Positions 52,868 to 61,031 of a stretch of 64,000 nt of DNA are shown in pieces. The notes under the pieces are model-generated. The model saw only the letters and a list, made by a program, of their open reading frames with translations. It was not told the origin of the DNA and ran no database searches. Each line of letters starts with the position of its first letter. The stretch's first letter is position 1. The DNA is from Clostridiales bacterium (GTDB taxonomy: Bacteria; Bacillota; Clostridia; Oscillospirales; Ruminococcaceae), in assembly GCA_019423685.1 (NCBI GenBank), contig JAHZAY010000005.1, positions 101,665-165,664 of the forward strand, written 5' to 3'. Both the position numbers and the translations under genes were made by a program.

Positions 52868-53296
52868 ATGACAAAACAGGAGTACGCTTTATGGACCCAG
52901 CAGGAATCCCCTCGCTCAAAGGGACCGCTCAACATTGCCAAAGCGTTTGTCGCCGGGGGAATTGTCTGCGCCATCGGCCAGCTGCTCATCTTCTTTTTTG
53001 AGAGCCGAGGCGCTGGGGAAAATGCCCCTGTCTTCGCTTCGATGTGCCTGATTGTGCTGTCGGCGGTGCTGACCGCGCTCAATGTTTACGACAACATTGC
53101 CAAACACGCCGGAGCCGGGACACTGGTGCCCATCACCGGCTTTGCCAACTCGATGGTCAGTGCGGCGATGGAGTTTAAAACGGAAGGATTTATATTGGGA
53201 CTGGGCGCCAAGGTATTCTCCATCGCGGGCCCTGTCATCGTCTACGGCATCACCGCGTCGGTCCTTTACGGCGTTGTGTTGACTTTGATTGGATAA
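52868..53296 (+). CDS. spoVAC: Stage V sporulation protein AC
   Basis: Inner-membrane protein of the SpoVA channel that moves Ca-dipicolinate into and out of the forespore; in Bacillus SpoVAC is mechanosensitive. The 142-residue protein has four to five hydrophobic helices and the family pattern FVAGGIVCAIGQLLIFFF, AGAGTLVPITGFANSMVSAA, EGFILGLGAKVFSIAGPVIVY. ATG 52868 lies 10 bases after AAAGGAGA; TTG 52862 is closer to it and cannot be excluded. First gene of the C-D-E operon. Confidence 0.94.
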   Translation: MTKQEYALWTQQESPRSKGPLNIAKAFVAGGIVCAIGQLLIFFFESRGAGENAPVFASMCLIVLSAVLTALNVYDNIAKHAGAGTLVPITGFANSMVSAAMEFKTEGFILGLGAKVFSIAGPVIVYGITASVLYGVVLTLIG

Positions 53297-53308
53297 GGGG
53301 GGAAAAAG

Positions 53309-54340
53309 ATGGCAAGACGTGTCGGAAGAAATACGCTGATTCTCTCCTCCTCGCCCAGCGTGCTGGGATTTGCCGCAGTGGGCGCCAAAAAGGAGAAGGA
53401 GGGACCCTTAGCAGACTACTTTGACCTGCTTTCGGACGACTCCTCCTTTGGGGAAAAGACCTGGGAAAAGGCAGAAACGCTCATGCAGCAAAAGGCCATC
53501 TACCTTGCGCTGCAAAAGTGCGGGGTACAGCGCGAGCAGATCGACCTGCTATTTGCCGGTGACCTGCTCAATCAATGCATCAGCTCTGCATACTCCTCCC
53601 GCGAGATGGAGATCCCCTTTTTAGGGCTATATGGCGCCTGCTCCACCATGGCTGAGAGTTTGGGTCTTGCGTCGATGTTTGTGGAGGGGGAACTTGCCAA
53701 CCTGTGTTTGGCGGCGACCTCCTCACACTTTTGCTCGGCGGAAAGACAGTTTCGCTTTCCGCTGGAATATGGCGGCCAGCGTCCCCCAACCTCCCAGTGG
53801 ACGGTGACCGGTGCCGGCGCCTGCGTTGTCGGCAAAAGCTGTCAGCCGCCCTACGTGCGGGCTGTGACGGTGGGAACGGTATCCGATCTTGGCATTTCGG
53901 ACATCAACAACATGGGAGCGGCCATGGCTCCGGCGGCGGCGCGCACCCTGTGCCAATATTTTTCCGATACCGGCCACAAGCCGGAGGACTTTGATCTGAT
54001 CCTCACCGGAGACTTGGGCTTCATCGGCAGCCGGCTGCTTGAGCGGCTCATGCAGCAGCAGGGGCTGCCGATGGCACAGCTGCACAACGACTGCGGACTG
54101 ATGATCTACGACCGCCTCAAACAGGACGTCCATGCGGGCGGATCCGGTTGCGGATGTGCGGCCTCGGTGCTCTGCTCCTTCATTCTCCCCCAGATTGCCT
54201 GTCACCGTCTCAAAAACGTGCTCTTTATGGCTACCGGCGCGCTGATGAGCCCCACCAGCGTACAGCAGGGGGAGAGCATCCCGGGCATTGCGCACCTGCT
54301 GCACCTCTCCGACCAGCCAAATCCAAAGGAGGGATTGTAA
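53309..54340 (+). CDS. spoVAD: Stage V sporulation protein AD
   Basis: Peripheral protein of the SpoVA complex that binds dipicolinic acid. The 343-residue protein has the thiolase-like fold of the family without the thiolase cysteine chemistry: FAGDLLNQCISSAYSSRE, FLGLYGACSTMAESL, GDLGFIGSRLLERLM and GGSGCGCAASVLCSF. ATG 53309 follows AAGGGGGG, 12 bases after spoVAC; its stop is directly followed by the spoVAE start. Confidence 0.95.
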   Translation: MARRVGRNTLILSSSPSVLGFAAVGAKKEKEGPLADYFDLLSDDSSFGEKTWEKAETLMQQKAIYLALQKCGVQREQIDLLFAGDLLNQCISSAYSSREMEIPFLGLYGACSTMAESLGLASMFVEGELANLCLAATSSHFCSAERQFRFPLEYGGQRPPTSQWTVTGAGACVVGKSCQPPYVRAVTVGTVSDLGISDINNMGAAMAPAAARTLCQYFSDTGHKPEDFDLILTGDLGFIGSRLLERLMQQQGLPMAQLHNDCGLMIYDRLKQDVHAGGSGCGCAASVLCSFILPQIACHRLKNVLFMATGALMSPTSVQQGESIPGIAHLLHLSDQPNPKEGL

Positions 54341-54703
54341 ATGGATATTCCCATGCTCATCAAAGCCTTTGTTGTGGGGGGACTGATCTGCGCTGTTGGA
54401 CAGGCCCTCATCGACTACACCAAGCTCACCCCTGCGCGCATCCTGGTTTCCTTTGTGGTGATGGGGGTGGTGCTGGGCGCACTGGGATTGTATCAGCCTT
54501 TAATCGAATTTGCCGGCGCTGGAGCAACGGTGCCGCTGACCGGCTTTGGCGCAACTCTGGCCAAAGGTGTGCGCGAAGCGGTGGCGCAGGACGGGCTGTT
54601 CGGTGCGCTGACCGGTGGGTTTAAAGCCTGTGCCGGCGGCATCACACTGGCGATTGTAGCTGCGCTGGCCGCTGGAATATTCAGCAAGTCCGCCGAAAAA
54701 TAG
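54341..54703 (+). CDS. spoVAE: Stage V sporulation protein AE (SpoVAEb)
   Basis: A 120-residue, three-to-four-helix membrane component of the SpoVA dipicolinate channel. It is similar in pattern to SpoVAC: FVVGGLICAVGQALIDYTKL, AGAGATVPLTGFGATLA, DGLFGALTGGFKACAGGI. Its ATG follows the spoVAD stop with no gap, and the ribosome site AAAGGAGG lies within spoVAD. No spoVAA, AB or AF is present, as in many Clostridia. Confidence 0.94.
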   Translation: MDIPMLIKAFVVGGLICAVGQALIDYTKLTPARILVSFVVMGVVLGALGLYQPLIEFAGAGATVPLTGFGATLAKGVREAVAQDGLFGALTGGFKACAGGITLAIVAALAAGIFSKSAEK

Positions 54704-54732
54704 CAAAACGCTGTGCTGTTTTATCCTTGCAA

Positions 54733-54763
54733 AAAGGAGCAGGCTTTATGCCCTGCTCCTTTC
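54733..54763. terminator. Bidirectional intrinsic terminator
   Basis: Stem AAAGGAGCAGG / CCTGCTCCTTT; it overlaps the stop codon of the converging DUF2798 gene. Confidence 0.85.
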
Positions 54764-55267
54764 TTTTTTCTGTGCAAACAGTTTCCCAAATATCCAGTGG
54801 GTAAAGGGAGCTGCCACATACATATTCCAGAAAAATGCCATTGGGAGATTTTTCATTGTGGTTCCCAACCAGATTGCCGGCAATTGGGTCACCGGTTCTC
54901 CCCCCAAAACAACCTGATAAAGGATCGATGCAGCTAAACTCATGCTTGGACACATGACGATGACCGTGCCGGCCTGCCGCAAAATACGGCAGATATACGG
55001 GTTATCCTTTTCAGGGTCACAGTGACGTGCCGCAAAGGCCGCTCCCAAACGCTCTCCCCAGAGACTGGAAAACAAGATGACCAATAATCCCATGAAAGCG
55101 GACTCCCGCAGAGCCTCCAGAAAGATGCTGTTAGTCAGGTTGCTAAAGCCCCCAACCGTTAGGTTGATTCCCTGTTTGATCGCTATATTGTAGATTTCCA
55201 TTCCGTAAGCCATTGCATAGGCCATGATAATTCCAAAGATAACCCGCTGTTTTTTGTGGCATTGCAA
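54746..55267 (-). CDS. DUF2798 family membrane protein, start obscured by an A-tract
   Basis: About 170 residues with four hydrophobic helices in two DUF2798 repeats: RVIFGIIMAYAMAYGMEIYN and AGTVIVMCPSMSLAASILYQ. The function is unknown. The in-frame start is TTG 55267, only three bases from GGGAGG. An ATG at 55262, at the ideal distance, reads MPQK but is out of frame by one base. The run of six A (55250-55255 on the plus strand as T) would restore MPQKQRVIFG if it were five A. So the gene either uses the poor TTG, depends on slippage, or carries an indel. The leader has a terminator hairpin. Confidence 0.7.
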   Translation of the reverse strand: MQCHKKQRVIFGIIMAYAMAYGMEIYNIAIKQGINLTVGGFSNLTNSIFLEALRESAFMGLLVILFSSLWGERLGAAFAARHCDPEKDNPYICRILRQAGTVIVMCPSMSLAASILYQVVLGGEPVTQLPAIWLGTTMKNLPMAFFWNMYVAAPFTHWIFGKLFAQKKERSRA

Positions 55268-55287
55268 ATTCCTCCCTTTTGTTGCAC

Positions 55288-55336
55288 AAAAAAACGTGCA
55301 GCTTTCAACTGGATTTACGCCATGAAAGCTACACGT
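55288..55336 (-). promoter_or_regulatory. Leader terminator or attenuator upstream of DUF2798 gene
   Basis: On the minus strand ACGTGTAGCTTTC pairs with GAAAGCTGCACGT, followed by seven T, and only then the ribosome site GGGAGG. The predicted transcript begins almost exactly at the hairpin. Confidence 0.6.
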
Positions 55337-55344
55337 TCCTCTGT

Positions 55345-55373
55345 ATCTTACCAAATTACAGGAGAAAATTCAA
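55345..55373 (-). promoter_or_regulatory. Promoter of the DUF2798 gene
   Basis: On the minus strand TTGAAT, 17 bases, TAAGAT. Confidence 0.65.
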
Positions 55374-55489
55374 ATGGCAATTCTGTACAAATTTTTCCGA
55401 TTTTGCGTTCCCTTATCTTTCCAGAAAAAGCGTTTGCCTTTTGATTGTGCGCCGCTACTAGACAACGCAACAGACTAAGTTAGCCCTTG

Positions 55490-56038
55490 TCAATCTCTCT
55501 GCTGTTTGCTGCGCTTCACATACAAACTCAGGATACCGACCTGGGTTTTTGCATCAGGAATTTTTCCGCTCTGTACCATAGCCAACGCCTCATCAAAGGG
55601 CACACGCAGCACATCCAAAAATTCTCCCGGGTCCAGATGCTGCTGGGTCTGATGCAGACCCTGTGCGGTGTAGACGTGGATAATCTCGCTGCAATAACCC
55701 GGTGTGGGGTACAGCTCGGTCAGCTTTTCAAACTGGTCGGCAACGCAGCCGCACTCCTCCTGCAACTCGCGAATGCCGCACTCGCGCGGGTCCTCGCCGG
55801 GCTCCATCTTGCCGGCGGGCAGTTCGAGAATCTCCTTGCCGTAGGGGTAACGAAACTGCCGTACAAGCAAAATGCGGTCCTCTTCATCAATTGCCGCGAT
55901 ACACACGCCACCGTGGTGCAGCACCAATTCGCGGGTGGACTGTTTGCCGTTTTCCAGCTCTACAGTGTCCTTGCGCACCTCGATGATGCGCCCTTTAAAG
56001 AGGGTGTTCGTTTGCAGCGTCTTTTCGGTATGTGCCAT
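55490..56038 (-). CDS. ADP-ribose pyrophosphatase (Nudix hydrolase)
   Basis: A 182-residue NudF-type enzyme, predicted to split ADP-ribose to AMP and ribose 5-phosphate. The Nudix box is GKMEPGEDPRECGIRELQEE followed by CG, preceded by RILLVRQFRYPYGKEILELP, which is typical of ADP-ribose pyrophosphatases. ATG 56038 follows AAGGAGTG; a Met at 56068 has no ribosome site. It lies downstream of the rpsT terminator. Confidence 0.9.
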   Translation of the reverse strand: MAHTEKTLQTNTLFKGRIIEVRKDTVELENGKQSTRELVLHHGGVCIAAIDEEDRILLVRQFRYPYGKEILELPAGKMEPGEDPRECGIRELQEECGCVADQFEKLTELYPTPGYCSEIIHVYTAQGLHQTQQHLDPGEFLDVLRVPFDEALAMVQSGKIPDAKTQVGILSLYVKRSKQQRD

Positions 56039-56068
56039 CGTTTTCACACTCCTTGTCAGATAAAACAA

Positions 56069-56097
56069 AATCCACAGACCAATCTGGCCTGTGGATT
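56069..56097 (-). terminator. Intrinsic terminator of rpsT
   Basis: Stem AATCCACAG / CTGTGGATT with a T-rich tail on the minus strand. Confidence 0.75.
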
Positions 56098-56101
56098 CTG
56101 G

Positions 56102-56127
56102 AATAAAATTATCCGGATAATTTTATT
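56102..56127. repeat. Perfect 26-bp palindrome
   Basis: AATAAAATTATCC and its exact inverse, without a loop, lie between rpsT and its terminator. It could be an RNA hairpin or a protein site; there is no further clue. Confidence 0.6.
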
Positions 56128-56177
56128 TTGCGTTAAAGTGAATGCAATTAAGCCTTTAGGCAAAATATGCGCAAAAA

Positions 56178-56429
56178 CTACTTTGCAAGCGTAGCAAGAG
56201 TGGATTTCTTTCTGGCTGCGCAGTTTTTGTGGATAATTCCCTTTGCACAGGCCTGGTCAATCTTTTTAACAGCAGCCTTTACCAGAGCGTCTTTGTTCTC
56301 AGCATTGGCAGTGATCGCAGCGTTTGCCTGTTTGATCACGGTCTTAAGATTGGTTCTGTAAGCTTTGTTGCGAGCCTCTCTTTTTGCCTGAACAAGAACT
56401 CTCTTCTTGGCGGATTTAATGTTTGCCAT
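56178..56429 (-). CDS. rpsT: 30S ribosomal protein S20
   Basis: An 83-residue, Lys/Arg/Ala-rich primary 16S rRNA-binding protein: MANIKSAKKRVLVQAKREAR, ALVKAAVKKIDQACAKGIIH, KNCAARKKSTLA. ATG 56429 follows AGGAGGTG; the longer frame to 56489 has no start signals. It is single, divergent from gpr, as often seen near gpr/holA in Firmicutes. Confidence 0.97.
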   Translation of the reverse strand: MANIKSAKKRVLVQAKREARNKAYRTNLKTVIKQANAAITANAENKDALVKAAVKKIDQACAKGIIHKNCAARKKSTLATLAK

Positions 56430-56597
56430 TCTAAAACACCTCCTATTCCATCTTGACAGTACACTCAATTTTACCACCATTTTACCCAAAAATCAACCTC
56501 TTTACGCGGATTTGTGAATTTTGCTTGTTTTCCTCCATAAAGCCCGGTTGATATTCGGCCACTATTCCCAGCTTTTGTGCTCTTTCTGACCGCCCTG

Positions 56598-56627
56598 GCA
56601 TAAATAACCCCCGCTCTTCCCATCCTG
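56598..56627 (+). promoter_or_regulatory. Candidate forespore promoter of gpr
   Basis: GCATA, 18 bases, CATCCTG, close to the sigma-G pattern; 45 bases upstream of the gpr start codon. The -10 has one mismatch. Confidence 0.4.
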
Positions 56628-56671
56628 CTAGTGAAATCAACTATCCTCTTTACCGAAAGGAGCGCTCCTTT

Positions 56672-57556
56672 ATGCCATTTTCTCGCTTTCCCCGAACCGA
56701 CCTTGCACTGGAACTTGCCGCACCTTTTGTGCGCGAAAATAAGCTGCCCCAGGGTCTGCGCGTACAGACCTGGCGCCGCGGCGCAGTGGAGATCACCTGT
56801 GTCCATATCGAGTCCCCTGAGGCCTCCCAGCGGCTGCAAAAGCCGTTTGGCCGCTACATTACCATCCAGACACCCCCGCTGTCCAACAGCCTGATGGACC
56901 CGCAGGAGGAGATCAACGCCGCTGCGGACTGCATCCGCAAGCTGCTGCCCGAAGAAGGAGAGGTGCTGGTAGTGGGGCTTGGAAACAAATCCATCACCCC
57001 CGACGCCCTCGGTCCACAGGTCATCGAGCGAATCTTGGCCACCCGACACCTTGGAAAGGATCTTGCCCGCTCCATTGGGCTGGACCAGCTGCGCGGCACC
57101 GCCGCCATCGCCCCCGGCGTGATGGGACAGACCGGCGTTGAGACCGGAGAGATTGTGCTCAGCCTGGTCAATTTCCTGCGCCCCGCCGCCGTCATCAGCG
57201 TGGATGCGCTGGCTGCACAGGAATATAGCCGCTTGGGCTGCACCATCCAGATTGCCGACTCGGGCATCTCCCCCGGATCGGGGGTTCAGAACAGCCGCAA
57301 GGAGCTGAGCTTTCGCACCCTCGGCATACCGGTTATCTCGATCGGAGTGCCCACCGTCATCGACGGCGCGACATTGGCAACGCAGGTGACCGGAAAGGAG
57401 GACGCTCCGCTGGACTCCAACGCTGCGCGCGCGATGGTTACTCCCCGCGAGATCGACCGGATGATTGGCCATGCCGCAAAGTTTATCTCCCTGGCTATCA
57501 ACAAGGCCCTCTATCCACAGCTGAGCCTAGAAGAGATCAGCTTCCTGTGCGCCTGA
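56672..57556 (+). CDS. gpr: GPR endopeptidase, germination protease
   Basis: Degrades small acid-soluble spore proteins during germination. It is made in the forespore as a zymogen that removes its own N-terminal propeptide. The 294-residue protein has FPRTDLALELA near the start (propeptide junction region), VLVVGLGNKSITPDALGP, GVMGQTGVETGEI and VISVDALAAQEYSRLGCTIQ, which hold the aspartates of the active site. It is somewhat shorter than Bacillus GPR (about 370 residues), as is usual in Clostridia. ATG 56672 follows AAAGGAG. spoIIP follows, as in Bacillus. Confidence 0.95.
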   Translation: MPFSRFPRTDLALELAAPFVRENKLPQGLRVQTWRRGAVEITCVHIESPEASQRLQKPFGRYITIQTPPLSNSLMDPQEEINAAADCIRKLLPEEGEVLVVGLGNKSITPDALGPQVIERILATRHLGKDLARSIGLDQLRGTAAIAPGVMGQTGVETGEIVLSLVNFLRPAAVISVDALAAQEYSRLGCTIQIADSGISPGSGVQNSRKELSFRTLGIPVISIGVPTVIDGATLATQVTGKEDAPLDSNAARAMVTPREIDRMIGHAAKFISLAINKALYPQLSLEEISFLCA

Positions 57557-57656
57557 TTTTCCTGCGCACAAAACCTCCCTACGTCTATTTTTTCCTCTCT
57601 GCGCATAAGGATAAACCGGTATCACTTTGCATCAACGGCGCGGAGGTTAAAAGAGA

Positions 57657-58877
57657 ATGGGACGATTTTCCAGCAAAAAAACAAAAAGGAGCTTGCGCAA
57701 TTGCATCCTCTGGGGGCTGCTGGCCGCGGCAGCAGTCCCCGGTGTACTCTCCACCGCGGTTTTATACGATCAAGCGCGCCAGTCTATCTCCAGCTTTGCA
57801 GCCAATACAGCCGTCTTTTCTGCACTGTATGCGGTGCCGGACCAGGGATTGGGGCAACTGGAGAACCGCTTCTCCGACCAAACTGCTCCGGAACAGCCCT
57901 CTGAATCCTCCCCTGCACCCTCCACTGTGCAAGAGGGCCCCCAGCAACCTGCCGCTACAGAAGAAAAAACGGAACCCGAACAGGAGCCATCCCCCTCGCA
58001 AACAGCAGATCAGCCCGATGAGCCTGCCGCCGACGCTCCAAGCAGCAGCGAACCGCCCGAGGACTACAGCATCCCAGAGGAGTATCAGGGTCCGATCATT
58101 GAGGAGGATCTATCCGGCAGCACGACCGGAAATTCGCTGACCTTTGGGGCAGGAATCATCAAAAACAGCACCGAGCTGAGCAACGACGAGTTGCAGACCT
58201 ATCTACAGGCCGACAACCCCATCCAGATTACCGACGACGGCCCACAGGTACTGATTATGCACACCCATGCCACCGAGAGTTTTGAGCCGTACGATACCGA
58301 CATCTATGACACCCGACACACCTGGCGCACCACCGACAACACCCAAAATATCGTCGCGGGAGGTGAAGTGATGGCCGAAGCGATCCGCTCCTACGGCATA
58401 GAGGTGCTGCACGACGAGACCCAGCACGACTACCCCTCCTACAACGGTTCCTATGAGCGCAGCGCTGTCACGGTGCAGGAATATTTGGAGAAGTACCCCA
58501 GCATCAAGGTGGTGCTCGACGTCCACCGAGACGCTGTACAGCGGGATCAGACACTCGTAAAGCCGGTGACCGAAATTGACGGGCGCAAGGCCGCACAGCT
58601 GATGATTATTGCCGGCTGCGACGACGGCACGATGAATATGCCCAATTGGAGCAAAAATTTTCGCTTTGCCGCCGGCATGCAGGACGCCATCGAGAGCCGC
58701 TATGCGGGCCTAACCCGACCGGTTTACTTCTGCTATCGAAAGTATAATCAAGATTTGACCACCGGTTCGCTGCTTTTGGAAATCGGCTCCCACGGCAACA
58801 CCCTGGAAGAGGTGCTGTACACCGCGCAGTTAGCCGGTGACGCCATCGGCAGCTACCTACAGAGCCTGCAAGGATAA
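57657..58877 (+). CDS. spoIIP: Stage II sporulation protein P
   Basis: Cell-wall amidase and endopeptidase that, with SpoIID and SpoIIM, drives engulfment. The 406-residue protein has one N-terminal membrane helix (about residues 14-40), a Pro/Glu/Ser-rich linker (80-150) and a catalytic domain with QVLIMHTHATESF (zinc His), VVLDVHRDAV, and LLLEIGSHGNTLEEVLY near the end. ATG 57657 has GGAGGTTAAAA upstream. It lies 100 bases after gpr, the same order as in Bacillus. Confidence 0.96.
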   Translation: MGRFSSKKTKRSLRNCILWGLLAAAAVPGVLSTAVLYDQARQSISSFAANTAVFSALYAVPDQGLGQLENRFSDQTAPEQPSESSPAPSTVQEGPQQPAATEEKTEPEQEPSPSQTADQPDEPAADAPSSSEPPEDYSIPEEYQGPIIEEDLSGSTTGNSLTFGAGIIKNSTELSNDELQTYLQADNPIQITDDGPQVLIMHTHATESFEPYDTDIYDTRHTWRTTDNTQNIVAGGEVMAEAIRSYGIEVLHDETQHDYPSYNGSYERSAVTVQEYLEKYPSIKVVLDVHRDAVQRDQTLVKPVTEIDGRKAAQLMIIAGCDDGTMNMPNWSKNFRFAAGMQDAIESRYAGLTRPVYFCYRKYNQDLTTGSLLLEIGSHGNTLEEVLYTAQLAGDAIGSYLQSLQG

Positions 58878-59039
58878 AGAATAATCGCGATAAATAAAAT
58901 CAATCCCTTTTGGATGCGCTGATAAAAAAGGACGATTGGACTTTTCCCCTTGTCTATATTATAATCATTCATGGAACAATTCCTCTTGTTTCCATACGCT
59001 TTATGCCATCTTCAAACTCTCATATAAACCTTAAACTGA

Positions 59040-59076
59040 GAAAAAAGCCTGCTTTCTTTCGAAAGCAGGCTTTTTT
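59040..59076. terminator. Bidirectional intrinsic terminator
   Basis: Stem AAAAAAGCCTGCTTTC / GAAAGCAGGCTTTTTT between converging spoIIP and the VTT-domain gene. Confidence 0.93.
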
Positions 59077-59078
59077 CT

Positions 59079-59795
59079 CTATTTGGGTTCCAGCTCTTTT
59101 TGATTTTCCTTTTTTTCTCCCAGCTTTTTGTGCACCAATACGCCGATCACGCTCACACATCCCGTTATGACAAAGATCACCGCTGTGGTTTTAAAATCTC
59201 CGTCAATGAGCGAAGCCCCCGCCAAAGTAGAACTGAGGATGGAAGGAAGCCTTGCCACCGTGGCGATGAGAAAAAATCGCAAGGGGTTGAGCTTGACAAA
59301 TCCTGCCGCCCAGGTCAACAGGTCCTTGGGGGTACCGGGAATAAAAAACAGCAGGAAAGAAATTCGCTCAAAGCGCTTCTCGTCCTTGAGCAGCCACAAA
59401 TTTTGAAACTTGTCCGGGTCCATAAAGATGGAAACAATCGGCATACCCAGCCGCCGCACCAACAGATAGACGATCAGCGACCCGATCAAGATCCCCAGCA
59501 TACAGCTGAGCGTCCCCCACAGCGGCCCATACAACAGCCCCGCCATGATTTCTACCGGCTCTCCGGGCACCATTGCGACCACGACCTGCAATACCTGAAT
59601 CCCCAAAAAGGCAAGCCATCCCCCCAGCCCCAGCGATTGCAGCTGCTGCTGAAACTGCATGCGCGCCTGCGGATCAGAGAGCGCAAGCACCTTGGGCACT
59701 GCCAGAATGGTGATGGGAATAAATGCCAAAAATATAAGTGCCGACAAGATCAGGCGCATCCATTCTGCCCCTTTGACCGGCAAGTCCTTCTTCAC
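59079..59795 (-). CDS. TVP38/TMEM64 family (VTT domain) membrane protein
   Basis: A 238-residue protein with five to six helices and the VTT/SNARE-associated pattern VVVAMVPGEPVEIMAGLLYG, GTLSCMLGILIGSLIVYLL and FFIPGTPKDLLTWAAGF. VTT-domain proteins of the wider DedA superfamily are linked to lipid flipping or small-molecule transport; the role here is unknown. The start is GTG 59795 with AAGGAGG upstream; no ATG fits. A promoter lies at 59848-59875. Confidence 0.87.
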   Translation of the reverse strand: MKKDLPVKGAEWMRLILSALIFLAFIPITILAVPKVLALSDPQARMQFQQQLQSLGLGGWLAFLGIQVLQVVVAMVPGEPVEIMAGLLYGPLWGTLSCMLGILIGSLIVYLLVRRLGMPIVSIFMDPDKFQNLWLLKDEKRFERISFLLFFIPGTPKDLLTWAAGFVKLNPLRFFLIATVARLPSILSSTLAGASLIDGDFKTTAVIFVITGCVSVIGVLVHKKLGEKKENQKELEPK

Positions 59796-59847
59796 GCCTT
59801 TTTCCTCCTTTTTGCTCCGTCCACCGACGAAGGCAATTCCTTTTTTT

Positions 59848-59875
59848 ATAATACCAATTCTACAAGGCTTGTCAA
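59848..59875 (-). promoter_or_regulatory. Promoter of the VTT-domain gene
   Basis: On the minus strand perfect TTGACA, 16 bases, TATTAT. Confidence 0.75.
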
Positions 59876-59924
59876 CATTCCTTTATGAAGGGACTGAAAA
59901 TTTTCCTATAAAGTCTTGGAAGAT

Positions 59925-59953
59925 GTGACAGCGGTGCAAATTTATAGTATAAT
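59925..59953 (+). promoter_or_regulatory. Promoter of xth
   Basis: GTGACA, 17 bases, perfect TATAAT; leader about 90 bases. Confidence 0.7.
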
Positions 59954-60049
59954 CTGCTTGAAAGCCCGTGGAGCTTTTCTCCTACAATTACCAAACGACT
60001 TGGCCGCACAAAATCCTTCACGCACCTTGCGGCCGCAAGGAGGCATTTT

Positions 60050-60805
60050 ATGAAACTGATTTCCTGGAATGTAAACGGCCTGCGCGCCTGTGCAGGCAAA
60101 GGTTTTTTTGACTTTTTTAAAGCAGAGGATGCCGACATCTTCTGCCTTGGGGAAACCAAGATGCAGCCGGGCCAGGCTGACTTTCTCTTTGAAGGCTATC
60201 ACGAATACTGGAACAGCGCAGAAAAGAAGGGCTATTCCGGTGTGGCGGTCTTTACCAAAAAAGAGCCACTGAATGTTAGCTACGGCTTAGGCATCGACCA
60301 GCACGACCATGAGGGTCGCGTCCTGACGCTGGAGTACCCAGACTTTTATCTGGTCAACGTCTATACCCCCAATTCTCAAAACGAGCTGGCCCGGCTAGAC
60401 TACCGGATGCAGTGGGAGGACGATTTTCGCAGCTATGTCTGCGGGTTGGACCAGAAAAAGCCGGTCATTATCTGTGGGGACATGAACGTAGCGCACCAGG
60501 AAATCGACCTGAAAAATCCCAAAACCAACCGGCGGAACGCCGGATTCACCGACGAGGAGCGCCAGAAGATGACCGAACTGCTGGCGGCGGGATTTACCGA
60601 CACCTTCCGCGCGCAACACCCCGATGCAACCGGAATCTACTCTTGGTGGAGTTACCGATTCAAAGCCCGCGAAAAGAACGCCGGATGGCGCATCGACTAT
60701 TTCCTGGTTTCCAACCGCATGATGGACAAGGTAACCGACACAAAAATCTACACCGAAGTAATGGGAAGCGACCACTGTCCGGTCGAATTAGAAATTGCAC
60801 TTTAG
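60050..60805 (+). CDS. xth: Exodeoxyribonuclease III / AP endonuclease
   Basis: Cuts DNA at abasic sites and removes 3' blocking groups in base-excision repair. The 251-residue protein has the endonuclease/exonuclease/phosphatase fold with SWNVNGLRAC, FCLGETKMQP (metal-binding Glu), the Tyr in NVYTPNSQ, CGDMNVAHQEIDL and the C-terminal MGSDHCPVELEI with the Asp-His pair. ATG 60050 follows AAGGAGG. Confidence 0.95.
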   Translation: MKLISWNVNGLRACAGKGFFDFFKAEDADIFCLGETKMQPGQADFLFEGYHEYWNSAEKKGYSGVAVFTKKEPLNVSYGLGIDQHDHEGRVLTLEYPDFYLVNVYTPNSQNELARLDYRMQWEDDFRSYVCGLDQKKPVIICGDMNVAHQEIDLKNPKTNRRNAGFTDEERQKMTELLAAGFTDTFRAQHPDATGIYSWWSYRFKAREKNAGWRIDYFLVSNRMMDKVTDTKIYTEVMGSDHCPVELEIAL

Positions 60806-60960
60806 CCAACAAAAGCGCTAAAATTTTGTCGGTTTTGAGCATTTACAAAATCGTGCTTATTTCCTATAATTTACTTGTATCTTTTTCATTTTTCATTTTC
60901 TATTTTCCTTTTTTTGCCCTTTCTCTCCAGCTTGTGTCAGCAGGCCGGGGAGTTTTTTTC

Positions 60961-60990
60961 TTGCTTAAAAAGCCAAAACTGTGCTATACT
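60961..60990 (+). promoter_or_regulatory. Promoter of trmK-nif3
   Basis: TTGCTT, 18 bases, TATACT; 42 bases upstream of the trmK start. Confidence 0.65.
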
Positions 60991-61031
60991 GAATCCGAAT
61001 AACGGGTGTTTTGCCCAAAGGAGGATACATC

